From assembly GCA_902622595.1 (NCBI GenBank), contig CACNQM010000002.1:124001-188000 (forward strand): DNA of 64,000 bases, read 5' to 3'. Position numbers and translations under genes: made by a program. The notes beneath the pieces were generated by a model that saw only the letters and a list, made by a program, of their open reading frames with translations, ran no database searches and was not told the origin of the DNA. This DNA is from an uncultured Bacteroidota bacterium. GTDB lineage: Bacteria > Bacteroidota > Bacteroidia > Flavobacteriales > Flavobacteriaceae. Shown here piece after piece: positions 47,989-57,390 of this stretch; the first letter of the stretch is position 1; the number at the start of each line of letters is the position of its first letter.

Positions 47989-48244
47989 CTTGATTGTTGT
48001 TCATTTCTACAGTACCAGACTCAATATCAAGTGTTGTCTCCTTCTCATTATATTCAAACTTATCTTTGACATCTTTATCAACAGAAATGTTGCCTAAAAT
48101 TTTAACCTTTCCTTTTGTGAGAGTAGATACAATTGGAGCATGATTATTGAGAACCTGGAAGTCACCATATGTCCCTGGGAAAAGAACAGACTCAACTTCT
48201 CCTTTAAATAATGTTTTTTCTGGTGAGATTATTTCTAGATACAT
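47969..48244 (-). CDS. atpC: ATP synthase F1 epsilon subunit
   Basis: MYLEIISPEKTLFKGEVESVLFPGTYGDFQVLNNHAPIVSTLTKGKV; downstream of atpD. Confidence 0.93.
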   Translation of the reverse strand: MYLEIISPEKTLFKGEVESVLFPGTYGDFQVLNNHAPIVSTLTKGKVKILGNISVDKDVKDKFEYNEKETTLDIESGTVEMNNNQVTLLVD

Positions 48245-48246
48245 AA

Positions 48247-49818
<1,572 letters not shown>

Positions 49819-49926
49819 TTAATAGGCCTACAATTTTTATAATTTATTAAGATAAAATTATAATCATTAAAATGGGAAAGAATTTTATAATTAAATGGAA
49901 TATATTTGCTCAAAGTTTACATAATT

Positions 49927-51741
49927 ATGGCATCTAAATATATTGATATCAAGACAGTTAAATTCTTCATGAATAGTGTGCAAGAATTAGAAAAAATATT
50001 AAATAAAGAGAGATTTATTGATTATAATAATGAGTCCATAGATCTTTATATTGATTCTGTTAAAAAATTTGCTGATAGAGAATTATTTCCTTATTTCAAA
50101 GAAATGGATGAGAAACCTGCTTATTATAAAGATGGTTCAATTTATGTTCATAAACAAGTTGAAAAAATGATGAAAGAAGGAGGTGCTATGGGTTTAATTT
50201 CAGCACCATTTAATTATGAAGACGGAGGTCTTCAGTTACCTTTACTTGTTCATACTGCTGCAAATTATATTTTAGATGCTGCTAATAATCATTTACCAGG
50301 TTATTCTGGACTAACCTCTGGTGCTGCAGAATTAATTATAGAATTTGCAAATAAAGAACTAAAAGAAAAATATACACCTAAGATGCTTACTGGAGAATGG
50401 GGTGGAACTATGTGTCTAACCGAACCTCAAGCTGGAAGCTCTTTATCTGATATTGTTACAAAAGCTACACCAGATGCAAATAATACATACAAAATTAGTG
50501 GACAAAAAATATTTATATCAGGAGGGGATCATCAGTATGCAGGGAATATAGTTCATCTTTTACTAGCAAGAGTAGAAGGAGCTCCTGCTGGGACAAAAGG
50601 AATATCATTATTTGTAGTCCCAAAAAATAGATTAAATGATAATGGTGAGTTAGAAACTAATGATGTCACTACAGTTGCTGATTTTGAAAAAATGGGTCAA
50701 AAAGGTTATTGCACTAGTCATCTGAGTTTTGGAGATAAAGGTGATTGTCATGGTTATCTGGTTGGTGAAGAAAACCAAGGTCTTAATTATATGTTTCTTA
50801 TGATGAACGGCGCTCGAATTGCAGTCGGTCGTGGTGCATCAGCAATTGCATGTGCTGCTTATTACGCATCTTTAGAATATGCTAATGAACGTCCTCAAGG
50901 TCGTAAACTTTCATCTGATGGGACAAAGAATTTAAAAAACAAACAAAGTCTAATAATTGAACACCCTGATGTGAGGCGAATGCTCCTTCTTCAAAAGTCA
51001 ATGGTTGAAGGTTCAATGAATATTATCTTCAAAGCTGCAAAATATTTTGATCTTCAGCACAATAGCACTGACAAAAAAGAAAAGCATAAATACGAGACTT
51101 TACTCGAAATGATAATTCCTGTAGTCAAAACTTATCCATCAGAGGCTGGCATTTATTCAATTAATAATGGGCTTCAAGTTCTTGGAGGTTATGGTTTTTG
51201 CTCAGACTTTATTTTACAACAATATTATCGTGATATAAGAATATCGTCAATATATGAGGGAACTACTGGAATACAATCTCAGGATCTACTCGGAAGGAAA
51301 ATGATGTTAAACAATGGTGAAGGTGCCAAGCTTTTATTTAATGAAATAAAAACAACAATTGATCAGGCAATTAAGGACGACGATCTTAACAAGTGGGCAG
51401 AGGCATTAAATCTTCAACTTGATCAAACTCAAAAAATTTTATTTCACCTTATACCCTTTGCTGCTAAAGGTGATTATGAAAGATTTCTAGCAGATGCATC
51501 AATATTTATGGAATTTTTTAGCCTTGTTCTTATTGGGTGGTCATGGTTAGAAATTGGTATTACTAGCAAAAAAGCTTTAATAATGAGTAATAGTTCTGAT
51601 GACTCTAGTTTCTTTAAAAGTAAGTTAGATACTTTGGAATATTTTTACGCATATGAATTACCTAAAACTAAAGGCCTGGCTGATATACTACTACACCCTT
51701 CATCAATTACCATAAAAAAGGAGAATAAAGTAATAAGTTGA
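49927..51741 (+). CDS. Acyl-CoA dehydrogenase (about 600-aa class)
   Basis: MCLTEPQAGSSLSDIVTKATP; GGYGFCSDFILQQYYRDIRISSIYEGTTGIQSQDLLGRKM. Start trimmed to 49927. Confidence 0.92.
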   Translation: MASKYIDIKTVKFFMNSVQELEKILNKERFIDYNNESIDLYIDSVKKFADRELFPYFKEMDEKPAYYKDGSIYVHKQVEKMMKEGGAMGLISAPFNYEDGGLQLPLLVHTAANYILDAANNHLPGYSGLTSGAAELIIEFANKELKEKYTPKMLTGEWGGTMCLTEPQAGSSLSDIVTKATPDANNTYKISGQKIFISGGDHQYAGNIVHLLLARVEGAPAGTKGISLFVVPKNRLNDNGELETNDVTTVADFEKMGQKGYCTSHLSFGDKGDCHGYLVGEENQGLNYMFLMMNGARIAVGRGASAIACAAYYASLEYANERPQGRKLSSDGTKNLKNKQSLIIEHPDVRRMLLLQKSMVEGSMNIIFKAAKYFDLQHNSTDKKEKHKYETLLEMIIPVVKTYPSEAGIYSINNGLQVLGGYGFCSDFILQQYYRDIRISSIYEGTTGIQSQDLLGRKMMLNNGEGAKLLFNEIKTTIDQAIKDDDLNKWAEALNLQLDQTQKILFHLIPFAAKGDYERFLADASIFMEFFSLVLIGWSWLEIGITSKKALIMSNSSDDSSFFKSKLDTLEYFYAYELPKTKGLADILLHPSSITIKKENKVIS

Positions 51742-51770
51742 GTGGCTTGTAATTACACTATTAGTTTGCA

Positions 51771-52844
51771 TTAAAATTCAATTTTTTGATTTTCGATTGA
51801 TATTTTAGCCATTCTAGCATATGATTGGACAACTAAATTTAAGTTTTTAAACCTTATATCCTTTGTCAAGCCTTTTTTATATCTAAAATATATTTGTTGG
51901 ACAATAACTGCTATTTTAAACAATCCAAAAACAAAATAGAAAACAATATTATCAATATTTACACCAAATCTATTAGAATACATTTCTAAGATTTCTCCTC
52001 TCTTTGGATTATTTTCATTTGATGTAATGTTTAAGTTTATTGCTTGCATATAATCAGGGTCATCTTTGTTGATCCAATAAGCAAGAGAAGTTCCTAAATC
52101 CATGAAAGGATCTCCTGTTGTACACATCTCCCAGTCTAGAACAGATTTAACAGACAAATTTTTTGAGTCAAGTATTAAATTATCATATTTAAAATCATTA
52201 TGTATTAAGGAGACATATTCTGATTCTGAAATATTTTTGTTCAACCATTTTATTACAAAATTTAATTCAGGAATATCAGAGGTTCTAGAATTTGTATATC
52301 TTTTTGACCAACCTTGAACTTGTCTTGAACAGTATCCTTCAGGTCTTCCAAATTTATCAAGACCTATTTCCTCAATATTTAATTTATGAAGTTCAACAAG
52401 CGTATCAACAAATTCTGATGCTATAAAATTATATTTAGTTTTATCAGAAAGTATTTTTTGATAATTATTACTTCTAAGCACTAGACCTCTTATCCTCTCC
52501 ATTATATAGAAATCAGAACCAATAATATTTAAATCATCACAATAATGAATTGGAGTAGGTGATTTTTTATAATTTTTATCTAAAGCAGATAATACATTGA
52601 ATTCTCTACTCATATCATGTCCAGACTTAATTTTTGCACCAATGGGCGGTTTTCTGAGTATATACTCTTTGTTATTTGAGATTATTAAATAAGTAAGATT
52701 TGAAAATCCAGATGGAAATTGAAGAAGCTCAAAGTTGCTCTTGTCAATGTCCAAAAAATTGAATAAATAATTACACAGACTGTTATTATCTAGGACTTCT
52801 TCTTTTCTTATTTGTGTTGGATTGTCAACAAATTTTTCAAACAT
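51771..52844 (-). CDS. APH-family phosphotransferase (ACAD10/11 kinase-domain-like)
   Basis: YILRKPPIGAKIKSGHDMSREFNVLSAL; FYIMERIRGLVLR; LIHNDFKYDNLILD; VLDWEMCTTGDPFMDLG. Confidence 0.9.
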   Translation of the reverse strand: MFEKFVDNPTQIRKEEVLDNNSLCNYLFNFLDIDKSNFELLQFPSGFSNLTYLIISNNKEYILRKPPIGAKIKSGHDMSREFNVLSALDKNYKKSPTPIHYCDDLNIIGSDFYIMERIRGLVLRSNNYQKILSDKTKYNFIASEFVDTLVELHKLNIEEIGLDKFGRPEGYCSRQVQGWSKRYTNSRTSDIPELNFVIKWLNKNISESEYVSLIHNDFKYDNLILDSKNLSVKSVLDWEMCTTGDPFMDLGTSLAYWINKDDPDYMQAINLNITSNENNPKRGEILEMYSNRFGVNIDNIVFYFVFGLFKIAVIVQQIYFRYKKGLTKDIRFKNLNLVVQSYARMAKISIENQKIEF

Positions 52845-52864
52845 TATAAGTTATGTAATAAACT

Positions 52865-54043
52865 TTATTTTTTATAAGATTTTAATATAAGCCTAGCCAA
52901 TCTGCTTTTATGAACCTCGTCTGCACCGTCATATATTCTTGAAGCCCTTTCATGTCTATAATAAGATGATAAAATCAAGTCATCCGTAACTCCTAATGCA
53001 CCATGAACCTGGATAGCATAATCAACAACTTTCTGAAGAACATTAGCACAATAAAATTTTATTATAGATATCTCAGCCCTGGAATTGTATGTTCCTTGAG
53101 CATCAATTTTTTTTGCAGCATCCTGAACCATTAGCCTTGCAGCATTTATTTCAGCCCTTGACTCTGCGATCCAATTTTGAATTGTCTGTTTATCCGAAAG
53201 CATTGTACCATCAGATATTTCTCTAGATACTGCTCTTTCACACATTAGATTAAATGCTCTTTCACACATTCCTATCCATCTCATACAATGGTGAATCCTG
53301 CCTGGCCCCAATCTCTTTTGAGCAATAGCAAACCCCTCTCCTTCAGAGCCTAAAACATTTGTAATAGGTACTTTAACATTATTAAATTTTATTTCAGCAT
53401 GACTTTCCCACCCTGCTCCAGGATGTCCCATTATTGGGATATTTCTAACAAATTCAACTCCATCTGTTTCTAGTGGAACAATTACTTGACTAGCTTTTTT
53501 ATGTACATCCTCTCCATCAGGATCAGTTACTACCATTACTATAGCAAAGTTAGCTCCATCAAAACTTGAAGTAAACCATTTATGACCGTTAATGATATAG
53601 TTTTTATTTTCTTTTTTTGCGGTTGTTCCCATTCTTGTTGGATTTGATCCTGCATATTGAGGCTCCGTCATCGCAAAACAACTTCTAATTTTTCCTTCTA
53701 AAAGAGGATACAAATACTGTTCTTTTTGTTCCTCTGTACCAGTATCAATTAAAACTTCCATATTTCCTGCATCAGGTGCCTGACAATTAAAAACGTAGAA
53801 ACCATATGGACTTGCACCAAGAATTTCACTTACCTCTCCATGTTGTTCAAGAGATAAGCCAAGACCACCATATTCTTTTGATACTTGAGGTAACCAAAAG
53901 CCCATATTTTTTACTTTCTCTCTTAATTCATTAAGCTTAGGAAGCTTTTCATTCCACTCTGAATTAACAATCCATGGTTCTAGTGAAATTAATTCATCGT
54001 TTATAAATGTTCTAATTTGTTCTTTTACTTCTGTAAAGTTCAT
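52865..54043 (-). CDS. Acyl-CoA dehydrogenase
   Basis: CFAMTEPQYAGSNPTRMGT; GHKWFTSSFDGANFAIVMV; QVHGALGVTDDLILSSYYRHERASRIYDGADEVHKSRLAR. Confidence 0.93.
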   Translation of the reverse strand: MNFTEVKEQIRTFINDELISLEPWIVNSEWNEKLPKLNELREKVKNMGFWLPQVSKEYGGLGLSLEQHGEVSEILGASPYGFYVFNCQAPDAGNMEVLIDTGTEEQKEQYLYPLLEGKIRSCFAMTEPQYAGSNPTRMGTTAKKENKNYIINGHKWFTSSFDGANFAIVMVVTDPDGEDVHKKASQVIVPLETDGVEFVRNIPIMGHPGAGWESHAEIKFNNVKVPITNVLGSEGEGFAIAQKRLGPGRIHHCMRWIGMCERAFNLMCERAVSREISDGTMLSDKQTIQNWIAESRAEINAARLMVQDAAKKIDAQGTYNSRAEISIIKFYCANVLQKVVDYAIQVHGALGVTDDLILSSYYRHERASRIYDGADEVHKSRLARLILKSYKK

Positions 54044-54067
54044 TTTTAGTTATTTAAATTTTATTTT

Positions 54068-54547
54068 TTAGCTAGGAAGTGAATATATTAATGAAATTGT
54101 CTCTGCTACGCAAACAGGTTTAATCTCACCATCAACTTCAAATATAATTTTGAAAGTATATTTTGCTCCTCCTGTAACTTGCTCAATATTTATTAAAGAC
54201 ACCTTACCTCTAAATTTTGACTCAGCTGGAGTAGCATTAGGAAATCGAACCTTTTCAAGACCATAGTTTACAGCAAGTGCAATGTTATTTAACTTTAATG
54301 TTTGAAACACAACCTGTGATGCATAAGAAAGTATATGAAACCCATGAGCTATGGTTTTTTTATAAGGAGAATATTTTGCAGCTTTTTCTTGATCAATATG
54401 AATCCACTGTTTATCTTCAGTTAATTCTGCAAATTTATTCACTTTATCTTGTGACATATCAAACCACTCAGATATTCCAATTTCTTTTCCAAGGTATTTA
54501 TCTAAATCTTCTAAATTTTCTATTTCTGTTGAATAAGGTTTTTCCAT
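54068..54547 (-). CDS. MaoC family dehydratase
   Basis: ISEWFDMSQDKVNKFAELTEDKQWIHIDQEKA; TIAHGFHILSYASQ; NYGLEKVRFPNATPAESKFRGKV. Confidence 0.92.
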   Translation of the reverse strand: MEKPYSTEIENLEDLDKYLGKEIGISEWFDMSQDKVNKFAELTEDKQWIHIDQEKAAKYSPYKKTIAHGFHILSYASQVVFQTLKLNNIALAVNYGLEKVRFPNATPAESKFRGKVSLINIEQVTGGAKYTFKIIFEVDGEIKPVCVAETISLIYSLPS

Positions 54548-54556
54548 AATGTTCTG

Positions 54557-55333
54557 TTAATTTATCATATAACCACCATCTATATTAAATGTTTCACCAG
54601 TTGTATAACTTGAGGCTTCAGAAGCAAGATAAAGAGCTATTCCTGATATTTCGTCAGGATCTCCAGCCCTTCGAATTGGTAGATCACCGAGCCATGTTTC
54701 CAACATTTCTTCGTTTTGCCATAAAGCTGAACTTAATTTTGTTTTAATTAACCCAGGGCAAATTGCATTTGACCTTATCCCATATTTTCCCCACTCCTTT
54801 GCTTGAGATTTAGTAAGCATTGATATTGCAGCTTTACTAATGGAGTAAACTCCCAACCCTTTGTCAGGCTTATTTGCCTCAACTGATGATATATTTATAA
54901 TAGAACCAGACTTATTTTCCTTCATATAATCAAACACAAGATTGGATAGTTTGAAAGGGGATTTTGTATTAATATCTAATATTTTATTAAAAAGTTTTTC
55001 ATTAGCATTTTCCAAACGATCAAACACAGGATTTATTCCAGCATTATTAACAAGTATATCAATTTTTCCATATTTATTGATTGTAGTCTCAATTAGATTT
55101 TTTAACTGATCATCTTCACCAACATGACATTCGCAAGCAATAGCATTATAACCATTTGCAGATATTTCTTTAACAACTCTCTCGATACCTTCTTGTGATC
55201 TACTACTTACAACAACCTTTGCACCAAATTCTGCAAATGCTTTTGCAATTGAGGCTCCTATACCTTTACTAGCCCCAGTTACAATTGCTACCTTATCTGT
55301 TAAATCAAATAAGTTCTTATATTTTGATTTCAT
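54557..55333 (-). CDS. SDR family oxidoreductase
   Basis: VAIVTGASKGIGASIAKAFAEFGAKVVVSSR; LVNNAGINP; YSISKAAISMLTK; FNIDGGYMIN. Confidence 0.93.
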   Translation of the reverse strand: MKSKYKNLFDLTDKVAIVTGASKGIGASIAKAFAEFGAKVVVSSRSQEGIERVVKEISANGYNAIACECHVGEDDQLKNLIETTINKYGKIDILVNNAGINPVFDRLENANEKLFNKILDINTKSPFKLSNLVFDYMKENKSGSIINISSVEANKPDKGLGVYSISKAAISMLTKSQAKEWGKYGIRSNAICPGLIKTKLSSALWQNEEMLETWLGDLPIRRAGDPDEISGIALYLASEASSYTTGETFNIDGGYMIN

Positions 55334-55408
55334 TTTTATGTTTTGATTATCATTTTTATGTAATATACTAATTGATTTAATTTGATTAATATGATTCTTA
55401 TATAAAAA

Positions 55409-55417
55409 GGGGGGGGG
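55409..55417 (+). repeat. G9 homopolymer in divergent intergenic region
   Basis: ataaaaaGGGGGGGGGaaac read directly. Confidence 0.95.
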
Positions 55418-55501
55418 AAACTAAAAATTAAAACTTGCAAAGCATGTCATAGTTTTTAAAGCTGAGAATAATCTTTTATATTTAAATAAAAACCAAAAGA
55501 T

Positions 55502-57190
55502 ATGATTGCAAATCAGGAATTATTTGAACTAAAATTCTACGAATGGGAGAAAGAGTTTAAAGACAAGCCTTATCTTAGGCAGCCAATAGGTGAAACATGG
55601 GAAGAGTATACGTGGGGTGAAGTTGGTGATATGGCTAGAAGATTAGCATCTGGACTAAAATCACTTAATCTTAGAGAGGGAGCTCACATAGGTATTTATT
55701 CTAAAAATTGTAGAGAATGGATAATCTCAGATTTAGCAATTGTAATGGCAGGATATGTCTCTGTTCCTTTTTTTCCATCTTTAAATGGTAAGGAACTTTC
55801 CTATATAATGGATTATGGTGATGTTGATGCTTTATTTATAGGGAAAATTGAAACTTGGGATGATATAAAGGACGATTTACCAAACGAAATGCCAATAATA
55901 AGATTCCCAAAATATGAAGGGTGTTCAAATGTTACTAAAGGATATGAGTGGCATGAATTTATCAATAGTAATGAGCCCATTGAAAATCCACATCAACCCA
56001 AACTATCAGATCTATGGACTATAATTTTTACATCTGGAACAACAGGTAACCCTAAAGGAGTTATGTTAACATACCAGGCAATTGACGGTATAAAAGTTGT
56101 TCTGGATGATCCCAACAATCCTCTAGGAATAAAACATACTGGAAATAATGATTTTATTTCCTACTTACCATTAAATCATATTTTTGAGAGGGTTGTCATA
56201 GAATGGTGTTCATTTAGGTATGGAGGTACCATTTCATTTGTAGAATCTATTGAAACTTTTGGCCAAAACTTAAAAGAAGTACAGCCACATGTATTTGCTG
56301 CTGCTCCAAGGGTTTGGACAAAACTTCAAATGGGTATTTTGTCTAAATTTCCTCAGAAAAAGTTAGACACTTTACTTAAAATTCCGTTGTTTTCAACTAT
56401 TCTTAAAAAATTAATTAGAAAAGGACTTGGTTTTAGCAGAGTCAGAGTAACAGTTTCAGGGTCAGCACCAATGCCAGTTGAATTGATTGAGTGGTTTAGA
56501 AAAATTGGAGTATATATAACCAATGGATATGGTATGACTGAGAATTGTGCAATATGTAGTTCTGTAGATGGAAAAGACTTTAACAAATTAAATACTGTTG
56601 GAAAACCACAAAAGGGTGTTGAGCTTAAAATCGATGAGGGAACAGGTGAAATTTTAATGCGTGGACCTTTTGTTATGATTGGTTATTATAAAAATGAAGA
56701 ACTATCAAATGAAACGTTAAGAGGTGGTTGGCTCCATACAGGAGATAAAGGGTTCTTGGATGATGACGGTTATCTTCACATAAGCGGAAGAGTTGCTGAT
56801 AGCTTCAAGACATCAAAAGGAGAATATATTGAACCACTTACTTTAGAGCAGTTCTTTGTTAATATGAATGAAATTGAAGAAGTATGTGTAGTAGGTCTTG
56901 GAATTGCTCAACCAATGTGTCTAATTCAATTATCAGAGATTGGTAATAGCACATCTAGGGATAATCTTTCAAAAATGTTCCTTGATACACTTGAAAGTAT
57001 TAATAGTAACCTTGTAAACTATAAAAAAATATCAACCCTAGTAATTGTTAAAGATGAGTGGACGCAAGAAAATGGAATTGTTGGACCAACTCAAAAATTG
57101 AAGCGAGGAGCGGTTGATGAAAAGTATAATAAAAACTACTTAAGTTGGCATGAATCAGACCAAAAATTAATTTTTGAGGACAGCTTTTGA
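55502..57190 (+). CDS. AMP-dependent long-chain acyl-CoA synthetase/ligase
   Basis: LWTIIFTSGTTGNPKGVMLTYQA; NGYGMTENCAICSS; GGWLHTGDKGFLDDDGYLHISGRVADSFKTSKGEYIEP. Confidence 0.93.
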   Translation: MIANQELFELKFYEWEKEFKDKPYLRQPIGETWEEYTWGEVGDMARRLASGLKSLNLREGAHIGIYSKNCREWIISDLAIVMAGYVSVPFFPSLNGKELSYIMDYGDVDALFIGKIETWDDIKDDLPNEMPIIRFPKYEGCSNVTKGYEWHEFINSNEPIENPHQPKLSDLWTIIFTSGTTGNPKGVMLTYQAIDGIKVVLDDPNNPLGIKHTGNNDFISYLPLNHIFERVVIEWCSFRYGGTISFVESIETFGQNLKEVQPHVFAAAPRVWTKLQMGILSKFPQKKLDTLLKIPLFSTILKKLIRKGLGFSRVRVTVSGSAPMPVELIEWFRKIGVYITNGYGMTENCAICSSVDGKDFNKLNTVGKPQKGVELKIDEGTGEILMRGPFVMIGYYKNEELSNETLRGGWLHTGDKGFLDDDGYLHISGRVADSFKTSKGEYIEPLTLEQFFVNMNEIEEVCVVGLGIAQPMCLIQLSEIGNSTSRDNLSKMFLDTLESINSNLVNYKKISTLVIVKDEWTQENGIVGPTQKLKRGAVDEKYNKNYLSWHESDQKLIFEDSF

Positions 57191-57221
57191 TTCTTTCTTA
57201 AAATTCATGTAAGGCATTAGC

Positions 57222-57258
57222 AACATAATTTCTTTTGGTACATGAAAAAAATTATGTT
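57222..57258. repeat. 10-bp perfect inverted repeat upstream of TonB receptor
   Basis: aacataattt (57222-57231) / aaattatgtt (57249-57258), 17-nt loop, no T run. Confidence 0.7.
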
Positions 57259-57361
57259 AACTTGGACCTTAATCAGATCAAGTAAAGTGTGGATATAGCT
57301 TTGTTTACAGCCCATCCTGTGCATTACTTGCTTAAATTATAAACTAGTTATCGAAAAGAGT

Positions 57362-57369
57362 TAACTTTG
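57362..57369 (+). promoter_or_regulatory. Candidate TAnnTTTG -7 box upstream of TonB receptor
   Basis: taactttg about 21 nt before the ATG at 57391. Confidence 0.35.
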
Positions 57370-57390
57370 ACATAACAAAACCTAACTAAT

